DNA from: Ectopseudomonas composti
GTDB taxonomy: Bacteria; Pseudomonadota; Gammaproteobacteria; Pseudomonadales; Pseudomonadaceae
DNA: 64,000 nt
Assembly (NCBI RefSeq): GCF_900115475.1
Contig: NZ_FOWP01000003.1
Span: forward strand, 310,001 to 374,000
Reading direction: 5' to 3'
Under the pieces are notes generated by a model, which was given only the letters and a program-made list of their open reading frames with translations, was not told the DNA's origin and searched no databases. Within the stretch, counting starts at the first letter, position 1. Every line of letters starts with the position of its first letter. This document shows, in pieces, positions 8,542 to 18,630 of this stretch. The translations under genes and the position numbers were made by a program.

Positions 8542-9483
8542 ATGAATGTAGTGTTTCTCGACAGCGACAGCCTGCCTCTGAGCCTGTCACGTCCAGCCTG
8601 GGTAAGCAGCTGGAATGACCGTCCCGCGACCTTGCCTGCAGATCTGCTGCGCGCACTTGCCGGTGCGGATATCGTCATCACCAACAAGGTTCGCCTGACG
8701 CGCGAGACGTTGCGGCAATCGCCTAATGTGCGGTTCATCTGCGTTGCTGCAAGTGGCTATGACTGCGTCGATGTTGCGGCCTGCCGTGATCTGGGCATTG
8801 CTGTCGCAAACGTCCCGGCGTATTCGGCACAGAGCGTAGCGGAATCCGTCATCGCCTCTGTATTTGCTTTACGCAGACAGTTGTTTGCATACCGCGACGC
8901 TGCGCTGCGCAAGTGGTCTTCATCCTTGCATTTTTGTGTGCATGCACAGCCGGTTCAGGATGTGCGTGGCGCCGTGCTCGGCATCATCGGCAAAGGTGCA
9001 ATAGGACAGGCGACTGCCCGTTTGGCCGAGGCTATCGGCATGCAGGTGCTCTTTGCCGAGCACCGTGGCCGAGTCGATGTGCGGCCTGGATATGTGGCAT
9101 TTGATGAGGTTCTGCAGTACAGCGATGTGATCAGTCTGCATTGCCCGCTGACACCTGAATCGCATGCGCTGATTGGCGAGGCCGAACTGGCGCATATGCG
9201 TCCTGGCGCCTTGTTGATCAATACCGCGCGAGGTCCTTTGATCGATGAGCAGGCACTGATTGCGGCCCTACGCAGTGGGCATCTAGGTGGTGCTGCGTTG
9301 GATGTCCTTGTCTGCGAACCTCCAGCGGCCACTCAGCCGTTGCTCAATCTCATGCATCCCAATTTGATCGTCACGCCTCATGTGGCGTGGGCTAGCCAAA
9401 GCAGCTTGCAGGCCCTGGCAAAAGCCATCACCGAAAACCTCTCGGCATTTGCCAGTGGAAACCCGATCAATCTGGTGTCCTGA
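8542..9483 (+). CDS. D-2-hydroxyacid dehydrogenase (hydroxypyruvate reductase/glycerate dehydrogenase-like)
   Basis: This 313-residue NAD(P)-dependent dehydrogenase should interconvert hydroxypyruvate (or glyoxylate) and D-glycerate (or glycolate). Seen: an N-terminal catalytic domain with 'ADIVITNKVRLTRE'; the Rossmann 'LGIIGKGAIGQATARLAEAIGMQV' near 150-175; 'LLINTARGPLIDEQAL' with the catalytic Arg region; 'DVLVCEPP'; and 'VTPHVAWAS' with the catalytic His near the end. ATG 8542 has a GAAGG site 8 bp upstream; the in-frame TTG 8524 lacks one. Followed directly by glycerate kinase, which supports a D-glycerate product. Confidence 0.85.
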   Translation: MNVVFLDSDSLPLSLSRPAWVSSWNDRPATLPADLLRALAGADIVITNKVRLTRETLRQSPNVRFICVAASGYDCVDVAACRDLGIAVANVPAYSAQSVAESVIASVFALRRQLFAYRDAALRKWSSSLHFCVHAQPVQDVRGAVLGIIGKGAIGQATARLAEAIGMQVLFAEHRGRVDVRPGYVAFDEVLQYSDVISLHCPLTPESHALIGEAELAHMRPGALLINTARGPLIDEQALIAALRSGHLGGAALDVLVCEPPAATQPLLNLMHPNLIVTPHVAWASQSSLQALAKAITENLSAFASGNPINLVS

Positions 9484-9495
9484 CAGGGGGCTCGA

Positions 9496-10677
9496 ATGTC
9501 ATTCACTACCCGACATTCTGCTGATGAGCTTCGCATCCTGGTTGCACCTGACTCATTCAAGGGCAGTCTGGATGCGATAGAAGCAGCGGCGTGCATGGCA
9601 CGTGGGATAGCTCGTATGCTGCCGGGCTGCTCGATTACGCAGCTACCCATAGCCGATGGCGGCGAGGGGAGTGCCGAGGTTGTTTCAAGCGCACTGGATG
9701 GACAATGGGCGTCGCTTGAGGTCACCGATGGAAACGGTGAGCCAAGAGTGGTCGCTTATGCCAGTTGTCGAGACAGTTCAATAGGTGCATTCGCGATCCT
9801 GGATGTGGCCAGCATCGTTGGTTTGCCCCATGCCCGGATTGCTCCACAACTGCGAACTACACGAGGGATCGGTGAGGCGTTGAGATTGCTCCATGAGCGT
9901 GGCGAGCGAACCATCGTTCTTGGGTTGGGCGGAACCGCCACGATGGAGGCGGGTAGTGGTTTGCTCTCCGAGGTTGCGTTGCATTTTTACGATGCTCAGG
10001 GGCGTAGCTTTCATCCCACGTTCGACACCCTCGACCAGATTACTCAGGTTGATCGTCGCACCGACCATCACTGGCTCAGCGAGCTGCGCCTGATTGCGCT
10101 CACCGATGTGGAAAGCCCACTGACTGGCCCTAAGGGTGCCAGCATGGTCTTCGGTGCACAAAAAGGCTTTACCAACCTCTCTAGCGCTGACCGTTGTCTT
10201 GGACGATTTGCCGAGCGATGTGAAGCTTTTTGGGGGGCTGGTTACAGTGCTGCAGCAGGTGCGGGTGCAGCAGGGGGGCTGGGCTTCGCCTTGGCTCTGC
10301 TCGGTGCTGAGTTGCAGCCGGGAGCGACCTTTATATCGGACTGCCTGGCCTTGCCGAAGCGTATGGCCGACTTCGACTGGGTCATTACGGGAGAGGGTTG
10401 CTCCGATCGACAGACCCTCTTGGGAAAAGGACCTGCTCATATTGCTGCGTTGGCCCAGACGCAAGGCGTTCCGGTATCGCTGTTGAGCGGTGCAATTCAG
10501 GACGCGCAGGATCTCGAAGGTCTCTTCGATGGTTGTTTCTCCATCGTCCCTCATCCGTCGCCTTTGGCATTTGCAATCGCGAATGCTGCTGAGCTTCTCG
10601 AGCAAGCCAGCTCGCATCTCGCATCATTTTACGGCGCTGTGCATCGTCATTCGCGGCAGGCCAGGAGTCTTCCATGA
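9496..10677 (+). CDS. Glycerate kinase (GlxK/GarK family)
   Basis: This 393-residue protein of the glycerate kinase family phosphorylates D-glycerate with ATP, generally to 2-phosphoglycerate in bacteria. Seen: 'ILVAPDSFKGSLDAIEAAACMARGI' and 'LPIADGGEGSAEVV' at the N-terminus, 'VLGLGGTATMEAGSGLL' near 140, 'AGAAGGLGFALALLGAELQPG' near 255, and 'DWVITGEGCSDRQTLLGKGP' near 295, all hallmarks of this fold. A GGGGG site precedes ATG 9496. The end overlaps PEP carboxylase by 4 bp (ATGA). With enolase from elsewhere in the genome the product feeds PEP carboxylase next door. Confidence 0.9.
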   Translation: MSFTTRHSADELRILVAPDSFKGSLDAIEAAACMARGIARMLPGCSITQLPIADGGEGSAEVVSSALDGQWASLEVTDGNGEPRVVAYASCRDSSIGAFAILDVASIVGLPHARIAPQLRTTRGIGEALRLLHERGERTIVLGLGGTATMEAGSGLLSEVALHFYDAQGRSFHPTFDTLDQITQVDRRTDHHWLSELRLIALTDVESPLTGPKGASMVFGAQKGFTNLSSADRCLGRFAERCEAFWGAGYSAAAGAGAAGGLGFALALLGAELQPGATFISDCLALPKRMADFDWVITGEGCSDRQTLLGKGPAHIAALAQTQGVPVSLLSGAIQDAQDLEGLFDGCFSIVPHPSPLAFAIANAAELLEQASSHLASFYGAVHRHSRQARSLP

Positions 10678-13427
10678 CTATTAATCCATTCCATGCTCGA
10701 AAAGTGCTCATTCAGGCTCGTGATGGGATGCCAGATGCTGGTGAGCGTGCGCGTCTTCTGCTGCGTGAGCTGGGTAGTATCCTTGGGCAGGTTATCCATC
10801 AGGCAGAAGGTGAGCGACTGTTCAACCTGATTGAAGACATACGTCGCTTGACCTTGAAAATTCACTGTGACGGCCAGTCTAAAGATCAGCAGGCGCTGAC
10901 TGACTTGCTCCGAACCCTTTCAGCTGCAGACGCGATCGTTGTCCTGCGCGCATTCACCTACTTTATCCACCTGGGTAACGTCGCAGATGATGTAGCTCTA
11001 AGTGAAAACGTACGCGAGCGACAAATACGTCAGGGGGACGACCTATCCCTATTTGGCTCGCTGCAGCAACGTATGCGGGACGCCGGCCTATCCGAGGCGC
11101 AGATCCGCGAGCGCCTGCATGAAACTCAAGTCATGCCCGTTCTGACGGCACACCCCACTGAGGTGCAGCGTAAGAGCGTGATCGATGTCGAACGTCGCAT
11201 TACCGACCTTTTGCAGCGTCGTAGCCGCGAACAGCTGACGCCTTCCCAGCTTCACGCGATTCAAGCCGAATTGCATGCAAGCATTGAAGTTCTGTGGCGC
11301 ACACGACTACTGCGAAACACACGACTTACCGTGCAGGACGAAATCAATAACGTTCTGGCTTATTTCCCGCGCACATTGCTTGCAGCTGTACCTGCCTGTC
11401 AGCAGCTTGCATCTCACCACCTCGGGCAGACGTCACAGCCACTGGTCCGGCTTGGATCTTGGGTAGGAGGGGATAGAGACGGCAATCCCAATGTGACAGC
11501 TGAGACCTTGACGCATGCGGTCCGTAGCGGTGCGGAGCTGATTTTTTGTCATTACCAGGAGCAGCTCGCTCATCTGGTTCGCGAATTACCGTTGTGCGAT
11601 GCACGCAGCCCCGTCACTGAGGAGGTGCGCGCGCTCGCTGAGGTCGCCAGTGATTGTTCCGCACACCACCAGGATGAGCCCTATCGGCGCGCGCTGCGAC
11701 ACATCCAAGTGCGTCTCCATGCCACTCAAGAGCGTCTTTTGGGCGGTAATTCGACGTCGCTGTCCTATGTCAGCCCAGAGAACTTTCTGGACGATCTTCA
11801 GGCAATACACAACTCACTGAAGCAGCATGGACTTGGCCATGTTACGCAGGGAAGGTTGGCGTCATTTGTACAGGCCGTCAGGCATTTCGGTTTTCATATG
11901 GCAACGATCGACCTGCGTCAGTGCTCCGACGTTCATGAGCAGGTGATTTGTGAAGTGCTCGCGCATGCCGATATATGCGACGACTATTCGCAGCTCAGCG
12001 AGGAGGGCAAGGTGAGTCTCCTTGACGGTTTGCTAAATACCGCTCGGCCGGTACTGGATACTCACCATCATTGGTCGTCGAAAACACAGCGCGAACTCGA
12101 TGTACTGACGATGGCTGCGCGTATTCAGCATGACTACGGCAGCAAGGCCCTTGAAAATCACATCGTTTCGCACTGCCGCTCTGTCTCGGATCTTCTCGAA
12201 ATTTTGCTACTCGCTCGCGAGTCTGGCTGCATGAATGACGGCTTGTGCAGCCTGAACATCGTGCCGCTCTTTGAAACCATTGCTGACCTTCGCCGTGCTC
12301 CGGTAATCATGGGTCAATGGCTGGCTTTACCACTGGTTCGCAGCATGCTGGACAAACGCGGCGGCTGGGTCGAGATCATGCTGGGGTACTCCGACAGCAA
12401 TAAAGACGGCGGATTCCTGAGTGCCAACTGGGAGCTGCATAAAGCAGGACGTGCACTGCGTGACGCCTGTGTAGCGCAAGGTTTCAAGGTGCGCTTCTTT
12501 CATGGCCGAGGCGGCTCTGTGTGTCGTGGCGGCGGGCCTAGCCGCGCCGCGATCCTGGCCCAGCCGAATAAATCGGTGATGGGGCAGCTACGGCTGACCG
12601 AACAGGGCGAAACCATCGGCAACAAATATCCGGATCCCGACGCAGGGCTTCGTCATCTCGAAGCACTGATAGCCGCCACTTTAGAGGCGAGCTGTCTACC
12701 CGGCGAGCATGATGCCTATGAGGAGTTCCATCATGTGGCTGAAGTGCTCAGTGAGCATGCATTCGGCCAGTATCGTTCATTGGTGCACGAAGACGCGTAC
12801 TTCGCCGAGTTCTTCCGCAATGCCACCCCATTCACTGAAATAGGTCGTATCAACATCGGCAGTCGTCCGGCTGCACGCAGCGACAGCATGAACATTCAGG
12901 ATCTGCGCGCGATTCCATGGGTTTTCAGCTGGTCTCAATGTCGTCTGATCCTGCCCGGTTGGTTCGGTTTCGGCAGTGCCATATCGGCTTACCGCGAAAC
13001 GCACGGGGCGAAAGGTGACCAGCAATTGATCGCGATGCTGCGCCGCTGGCCGTTCTTCCAATCAATGTTCGCCAACTTGCGCATGGTACTGGCCAAGGTC
13101 GACTTGACGATATTCGAACGTTATGTCGACCTGATTTCTGCACACGGATACGCCCAGCGCTTACACGGCATAATCAAAGCTGAGCACCTGCTGACAAGCA
13201 AAGCTGTTCAATGGTTAAGCCAGTATGAGGACGGCTCGCAAGATGATGGTGCAAGCGCATCCCTCAATAGTCGGCTCGTCTATCTCAATCCTCTGAATCA
13301 GCTGCAAGTCGAATTGTTGCGCCGTACACGTGAGCCAGGGATTGAGGCTGAAGAATTACGCCAACTGCGTATTGGCGTACATCTGAGCATCAATGGCATC
13401 GCTTCAGGTCTACGCAACAGCGGCTGA
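10674..13427 (+). CDS. ppc: Phosphoenolpyruvate carboxylase
   Basis: This 917-residue enzyme makes oxaloacetate from PEP and bicarbonate. All landmark motifs are visible: 'VLTAHPTEVQRKS' with catalytic H160, 'GSWVGGDRDGNP', 'MLGYSDSNKDGGFLSANW', the glycine-rich 'FFHGRGGSVCRGGGPS' and the C-terminal 'NGIASGLRNSG'. The last is usually NGIAAGMRNTG, so this copy is divergent. Being translationally coupled to glycerate kinase rather than standing alone, it is probably a pathway-specific second copy. In the methylotroph serine cycle the same pair carries glycerate carbon to oxaloacetate. Whether the genome has another ppc cannot be seen here. Confidence 0.95.
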   Translation: MTINPFHARKVLIQARDGMPDAGERARLLLRELGSILGQVIHQAEGERLFNLIEDIRRLTLKIHCDGQSKDQQALTDLLRTLSAADAIVVLRAFTYFIHLGNVADDVALSENVRERQIRQGDDLSLFGSLQQRMRDAGLSEAQIRERLHETQVMPVLTAHPTEVQRKSVIDVERRITDLLQRRSREQLTPSQLHAIQAELHASIEVLWRTRLLRNTRLTVQDEINNVLAYFPRTLLAAVPACQQLASHHLGQTSQPLVRLGSWVGGDRDGNPNVTAETLTHAVRSGAELIFCHYQEQLAHLVRELPLCDARSPVTEEVRALAEVASDCSAHHQDEPYRRALRHIQVRLHATQERLLGGNSTSLSYVSPENFLDDLQAIHNSLKQHGLGHVTQGRLASFVQAVRHFGFHMATIDLRQCSDVHEQVICEVLAHADICDDYSQLSEEGKVSLLDGLLNTARPVLDTHHHWSSKTQRELDVLTMAARIQHDYGSKALENHIVSHCRSVSDLLEILLLARESGCMNDGLCSLNIVPLFETIADLRRAPVIMGQWLALPLVRSMLDKRGGWVEIMLGYSDSNKDGGFLSANWELHKAGRALRDACVAQGFKVRFFHGRGGSVCRGGGPSRAAILAQPNKSVMGQLRLTEQGETIGNKYPDPDAGLRHLEALIAATLEASCLPGEHDAYEEFHHVAEVLSEHAFGQYRSLVHEDAYFAEFFRNATPFTEIGRINIGSRPAARSDSMNIQDLRAIPWVFSWSQCRLILPGWFGFGSAISAYRETHGAKGDQQLIAMLRRWPFFQSMFANLRMVLAKVDLTIFERYVDLISAHGYAQRLHGIIKAEHLLTSKAVQWLSQYEDGSQDDGASASLNSRLVYLNPLNQLQVELLRRTREPGIEAEELRQLRIGVHLSINGIASGLRNSG

Positions 13428-13443
13428 GTCCTTGTTTAACTGA

Positions 13444-14475
<1,032 letters not shown>

Positions 14476-14487
14476 GCGTTTCCCCTG

Positions 14488-14522
14488 GCCGTTCGGGTCC
14501 ACGCCCCCGAGCGGCTTTTTTT
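14488..14522 (+). terminator. Terminator/attenuator between dctP and dctQ
   Basis: A GC-rich stem (arm from 14488, partner ending 14515) with a 7-T run to 14522 lies 12 bp past dctP. In TRAP operons such hairpins often make the binding protein more abundant than the membrane subunits, so partial read-through is likely. Confidence 0.75.
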
Positions 14523-14617
14523 GGAGCACGAAAACTCTATTTGCCGTTTTTCAGGCAATAGATTTCGGAGAAATTCGCTCGCTTTCATACAACTACAAAA
14601 GATCGACGGAGATACCC

Positions 14618-15247
14618 ATGAACGCTTATCAGCGCGTCTGGGAGCACTTCGAGGAAGGCTTCATTGCTTTCCTCCTGGCGGCCATGACGCTGATCACTTT
14701 CGTCTACGTGATCCTCAACAACTTCTACACCCTGTTCTATTGGCTGGGTGACCATTTCGGCGGTAACGAGTTTCTACTCGGCATCGGCGACGCCATTCTC
14801 GACATGGCCCAGGCGATGACCTGGAGCAATGCCCTGACCAAGGCCCTGTTCGGCTGGCTGATCTTCTTCGGCCTGGCCTACGGCGTGCGCACCGCCGGCC
14901 ATATCGGCGTCGACGCCCTGGTCAAACTCGCCCCGCGCGGCGTCCAGCGCGTTATCGGCATCATCGCCTGCTCGGCCTGCCTGGGCTACGCCGGTCTGAT
15001 CGCTGTCGGCAGCTTCGATTGGGTGCACACCCTGTTCAAGGCCGGCATCGGCGCCGAAGACCTCGGCCATTGCGGCATTCAGCAATGGCACATCGGCATG
15101 ATCGTGCCGTTCGGTTACGCCATGGTGTTCGTCCGTTTTCTGGAAATCCTCGTCCGTATCCTGCGCAACGAGCAGACCGGTCTCGGCCTGGCTGACGAAG
15201 CCGCCGATGCCCTGAAGATCAATGAGCACGAGGAGCCCAAGCAATGA
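14618..15247 (+). CDS. dctQ: TRAP transporter small membrane subunit DctQ
   Basis: This 209-residue integral membrane protein has four hydrophobic segments: 'FIAFLLAAMTLITFVYVIL', 'ALFGWLIFFGLAYGVRTAGHIGVD', 'VIGIIACSACLGYAGLIAV' and 'IGMIVPFGYAMVFVRFLEIL'. It is close to the P. aeruginosa DctQ I recall, including the 'LRNEQTGLGLADEAADAL' tail. It joins DctM in the sodium-driven translocator. The coding sequence is GC-rich, unlike dctP. It overlaps dctM by 4 bp. Confidence 0.9.
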   Translation: MNAYQRVWEHFEEGFIAFLLAAMTLITFVYVILNNFYTLFYWLGDHFGGNEFLLGIGDAILDMAQAMTWSNALTKALFGWLIFFGLAYGVRTAGHIGVDALVKLAPRGVQRVIGIIACSACLGYAGLIAVGSFDWVHTLFKAGIGAEDLGHCGIQQWHIGMIVPFGYAMVFVRFLEILVRILRNEQTGLGLADEAADALKINEHEEPKQ

Positions 15248-16527
15248 CCGTTCTGTTCCTCTTCCTGCTGCTGTTCCTGCTGATGTTCATCGGCGTGCCG
15301 ATCGCCGCATCGCTCGGCCTCGCCGGCTCGATCACCATCATGCTGTTCAGCCCGGACTCGGTGCGCTCGCTGGCGATCAAGCTGTTCGAGACCTCCGAGC
15401 ACTACACCCTGTTGGCGATTCCGTTCTTCCTGCTCTCCGGTGCCTTCATGACCACCGGCGGCGTGGCGCGTCGTCTGATCGACTTCGCCAACGCCTGCGT
15501 CGGCCATATCCGTGGAGGTCTGGCCATCGGTGCGGTGCTGGCGTGCATGCTGTTCGCTGCGCTGTCCGGTTCGTCGCCGGCGACCGTGGCCGCAGTGGGC
15601 TCCATTGCCATCGCCGGCATGGTGCGTTCCGGTTACCCGCAGGCGTTCGGCGCCGGCATCGTGTGTAACGCCGGCACCCTGGGCATCCTGATTCCGCCGT
15701 CGATCGTGATGGTGGTGTACGCCGCCGCCACCGAGCAGTCGGTGGGCAAGCTGTTCATGGCTGGCGTCATCCCCGGCATCATGCTCGGCGTCGTATTGAT
15801 GGTGGCGATCTACATCGTCGCGCGCATCAAGAAGCTGCCGGCCCTGCCGCGTGCCAGCTTCCGCGAGTGGTTGCGCGCTGCACGTGAGGCGTTCTGGGGC
15901 CTGCTGCTGATGGTGATCATCCTCGGTGGTATCTACACAGGCATGTTCACCCCGACCGAGGCCGCGGCCGTGGCGGCGGTGTATGCCGGCTTCGTCGCCC
16001 TGTTCGTGTACAAGGACCTGAAGATCCGCGAGTGCCCGAAGGTGCTGCTGGAGTCCGGCAAGCTGACCATCATGCTGATGTTCATCATTGCCAACGCCAT
16101 GCTCTTCGCCCACGTGCTGACCACCGAGCAGATTCCGCAGACCATCACCGCCTGGGTGGTGGATCTGGGTCTGCAGCCCTGGCAGTTCCTGCTGGTGGTG
16201 AACATCGTGCTGCTGATCGCCGGTGCCTTCATGGAGCCGTCAGCAATCATCCTGATCCTGGCACCGATCCTGTTCCCGATCGCCATGCAACTGGGCATCG
16301 ACCCGATCCACCTGGGCATCATCATGGTGGTGAACATGGAGATCGGCCTGATCACGCCGCCAGTGGGGCTGAACCTGTTCGTCACATCGGCGGTGACCGG
16401 CATGCCATTGACCGCAGTGATCCGCGCGGCCATGCCGTGGCTGATGCTACTGCTCAGCTTCCTGATGATTATCACCTACATCCCGGCCGTGTCCATGGCC
16501 CTGCCGAACTGGCTGGGGGTGAGCTAG
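15244..16527 (+). CDS. dctM: TRAP transporter large permease DctM
   Basis: This 427-residue permease has about 12 hydrophobic segments. It starts 'MTVLFLFLLLFLLMFIGVPIAASLGLAG' and contains 'LLAIPFFLLSGAFMTTGGVARRLIDF', 'SGSSPATVAAVGSIA' and the C-terminal 'EIGLITPPVGLNLFVTS', all typical of DctM. It moves the substrate delivered by DctP using a sodium gradient. It is coupled to dctQ by an ATGA overlap. Immediately downstream the sequence becomes a truncated regulator gene on the other strand, so the right flank of the operon has been lost. Confidence 0.93.
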   Translation: MTVLFLFLLLFLLMFIGVPIAASLGLAGSITIMLFSPDSVRSLAIKLFETSEHYTLLAIPFFLLSGAFMTTGGVARRLIDFANACVGHIRGGLAIGAVLACMLFAALSGSSPATVAAVGSIAIAGMVRSGYPQAFGAGIVCNAGTLGILIPPSIVMVVYAAATEQSVGKLFMAGVIPGIMLGVVLMVAIYIVARIKKLPALPRASFREWLRAAREAFWGLLLMVIILGGIYTGMFTPTEAAAVAAVYAGFVALFVYKDLKIRECPKVLLESGKLTIMLMFIIANAMLFAHVLTTEQIPQTITAWVVDLGLQPWQFLLVVNIVLLIAGAFMEPSAIILILAPILFPIAMQLGIDPIHLGIIMVVNMEIGLITPPVGLNLFVTSAVTGMPLTAVIRAAMPWLMLLLSFLMIITYIPAVSMALPNWLGVS

Positions 16528-16836
16528 GCAACCGTCGATACCGAAGGCAGCATCGTTCTGACGCAGCACAATGCAGTTGTGCTGCGTCAGGTCCTTGGGG
16601 CTTTCGGGATTGCCGAAGGCTTCCAGATAGGAGGGGGCTGCGCACAGTCTGCGTCTGTTCGCAGCAATCTTGCGGGCAATCAACCGGGAGTCGGGCAAGT
16701 CCCCGAAGCGGATGGCAACGTCCGGCAGGTTGATCGGCCGGTCTGTCAGGTGCAGTTGTACCTCGACCTCCGGATAGAGCCGGACGAAGGAAGAAATTGC
16801 AGGGCAGACATGCGTAGAGGCGCGAAGGTCTGTGCA
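16528..16836 (-). pseudogene. LysR-family regulator fragment
   Basis: On the minus strand this reads 'FVRLYPEVEVQLHLTDR', 'VAIRFGDLPDSRLIARKI', 'RRLCAAPSYLEAFGNPESP' and 'HNCIVLRQNDAAFGIDG', the middle of a LysR substrate-binding domain. The helix-turn-helix and C-terminus are missing, and an in-frame stop precedes the fragment near 16839. It abuts dctM at one end and the IS3-family element at the other. No functional product is expected. Confidence 0.75.
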
Positions 16837-16994
16837 TTAGACGAAACGAGGAGGGCGCCAGAGTCCTACGGGCTCTCGCTTAATCACTGGCTGGGTCAGC
16901 ATATCTCTGGGCGTGAGGGAGGAGGGGATGTGTAGTGGTCTACTGATCCCGGGCACCGATTTAGGCGAAAATCCTCGCCATAGAGAGGTGTCTG

Positions 16995-17303
16995 ATGAGC
17001 AAGCAACGACGTACATTTTCCGCCGAATTCAAGCGAGAGGCTGCTGCCTTGGTATTGGACCAGGGTTACAGCCATATCGAGGCCTGCCGCTCACTGGGAG
17101 TGGTGGACTCGGCATTGCGCCGTTGGGTGAAGCAGCTCAAGGCGGAACGCCAAGGCGTGACCCCGAAGAGCAAGGCGCTGACGCCCGAGCATCAGAAGAT
17201 TCAGGAGCTGGAAGCCCGGATCAACCGGCTGGAGCGGGAGAAAGCGATATTAAAAAAGGCTACCGCTCTCTTGATGTCGGACGAACTCGATCGTACGCGC
17301 TGA
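16995..17303 (+). CDS. IS3-family transposase OrfA
   Basis: This 102-residue protein has an N-terminal helix-turn-helix ('RTFSAEFKREAAALVLDQGYSHIEACRSLGVVDSALRRWVKQL') and a C-terminal leucine-zipper-like helix ('HQKIQELEARINRLEREKAILKKATALL'). An A6G run at 17252-17258 is the usual programmed -1 frameshift site that would make OrfAB. With orfB destroyed, the protein can at most bind element ends. Confidence 0.9.
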   Translation: MSKQRRTFSAEFKREAAALVLDQGYSHIEACRSLGVVDSALRRWVKQLKAERQGVTPKSKALTPEHQKIQELEARINRLEREKAILKKATALLMSDELDRTR

Positions 17304-17587
17304 TAGACCAGTTGAGTGAGCAGGAGCCAGTGGAAGTGGTCTGTTCAGCCTTCGATGTGGCGCGGTCTTGCTAATACGCCCACCGTCTTCGACGACGCCA
17401 TGTCGATGCTCGCCGCGTTGCGCTACGCAGCCAGGTCAACCAGTTGTTCAGCCAGAGTCGAGGCTCGGCCGGCAGCCGCAGCATCCTCGGCATGCTGCGC
17501 GAAGACGGCGTGACAATCGACCGCTTCCGCGTGCGTCGGTTGATGCGGGAGTTGGGGCTGGTCAGCAAGCAGCCGGGGTCACATTAA
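17255..17587 (+). pseudogene. IS3-family orfB remnant
   Basis: In the -1 frame after the A6G site the sequence reads 'KKGYRSLDVGRTRSYALIDQL' and 'PVEVVCSAFDVARSC', then meets a stop. After a frame change it resumes as 'SRSILGMLREDGVTIDRFRVRRLMRELGLVSKQPG' and ends in a stop at 17587, where full-length relatives continue for ~180 residues. The DDE core is absent. It has a frameshift and a 3' truncation. Confidence 0.8.
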
Positions 17588-17997
17588 GTCGGTCAGATTT
17601 TCGGCCACAGTCTCCTTTATGCACTTTATTTGGAGACGCTCAGGGAGGGCGACCATCAATACCTGATTGATCTTTAAGTATTTTCTTTGAACGGGATTTG
17701 TCTCCTTTTTGATCAGAAGGCTCAGACACTTGCGACTCCGTAATAGTGAAAACAAATTAATTTGAAACTTTTCCCCCAGTCGCTAAAAGCGACTTTGACT
17801 GAATAGCCTTTGGCGATTTTCAATTCAATTAATTATTACCAATCTGCTTCTTATCTCCAAAGATTCTGAGTTGCGCAGAATTTCCCACCATAATTCTTGA
17901 GAATTTGAAACTTTAACGCTCGCTCTGCAAATATGAAACTTTTGTAAGCTGCTAATTTGCCAGGGAATTATAGTGCACAAGCTGAGAGGCCATATAA
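17588..17997 (+). mobile_element. Probable left end of Tn7-like transposon with TnsB-type repeats
   Basis: This AT-rich 410-bp non-coding stretch lies between the broken IS and the TnsA-like gene. Three same-orientation copies of a 14-bp motif AAT(T/A)TGAAACTTT(T/A) occur at 17759-17772, 17902-17915 and 17930-17943. Multiple transposase-binding sites of this kind mark Tn7-family ends. The exact outer terminus (TGT...) could not be fixed and no matching right end was found. Confidence 0.6.
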
Positions 17998-18630
17998 ATG
18001 GCAGCCTTTATTACATTGGAAGCAAGGGGTAGGCCGGCGGGCGCGCCTGAGTTTCTGGCATACAGCCCTAAGCAGAATACCCAGGTAAGGCTTTACTGTC
18101 GACCGAGCTTCTGGCGCTGGGCTGGGCTAGAGTTTAATCCCTTTGCCACAGAAGTGCTTGTAAATCAGGCTACTTTAAATTTGGAGAGCAAAAAAGTATC
18201 AGTTGCAATTCAGTACGAAATGCATGGCGTTTTACATTTTATCTTTTCCAGGCGTGAAGTCACCGAAAATACTGAAGCTGAGATAATCGAGTATTGCGAT
18301 AGCTGCGATATCAAAGCTGAATTCTTAGGGGCTAAATGCCTGAGTGAAGAGCAGACGTACGCAGAAAATTTGCTTTGCATGTTGTCGTATATTAACAAAT
18401 ATAGAGAGATCTTCACTGAGAAGAATCTTGAATTTGCATTTCATTCGATTGATCGAAGCAAGGGAACAATAAGCAACTCAGTTAATGACTTGCAGGCTAG
18501 ATATGGCGAAGGCGCAGCGGCGCTGCTGTTTGAGCTTGTCAGGCGGGGCAGGGTAGGGCTATTTGATGTTCGATGCAAAAGAATCAGTGGATTAACTCAG
18601 CTAGATGTCATCCGGGTGAGACATGAATGA
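17998..18630 (+). CDS. TnsA-position protein of Tn7-like transposon (possibly nuclease-dead)
   Basis: This 210-residue protein occupies the slot of TnsA (the heteromeric transposase nuclease) directly upstream of TnsB and overlaps it by 8 bp. Its middle ('VSVAIQYEMHGVLHFIFSRREVTENTEAEIIEYCDSCDIKAEFL') has the strand pattern of a TnsA nuclease core. The D...QVK metal site is not evident; the strand where QVK would be reads FSRR. The C-terminal part ('LQARYGEGAAALLFELVRRGRV') could be a winged helix, as in TnsA. Family assignment is by position and weak pattern only. A dead TnsA would favour copy-in rather than cut-and-paste movement. Confidence 0.5.
   Translation: MAAFITLEARGRPAGAPEFLAYSPKQNTQVRLYCRPSFWRWAGLEFNPFATEVLVNQATLNLESKKVSVAIQYEMHGVLHFIFSRREVTENTEAEIIEYCDSCDIKAEFLGAKCLSEEQTYAENLLCMLSYINKYREIFTEKNLEFAFHSIDRSKGTISNSVNDLQARYGEGAAALLFELVRRGRVGLFDVRCKRISGLTQLDVIRVRHE

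Larger units (their letters stand above)
16931..17587 (+). mobile_element. Truncated IS3-family insertion sequence
   Basis: The left end is taken at TGTAG 16931, 64 bp before orfA. An intact orfA is followed by a broken orfB that stops at 17587 after only ~100 codons, so the DDE catalytic domain and right inverted repeat are gone. Truncation occurs next to the probable left end of the Tn7-like element. Confidence 0.75.

Noticed and set aside
9778..10617. 279-codon frame opposite glycerate kinase
   Set aside because: Shadow of a well-supported gene; no domain in the product.
15115..16113. 332-codon His/Asp-rich frame opposite dctM
   Set aside because: Low-complexity product caused by GC-rich codon bias of dctM; no recognisable domain.
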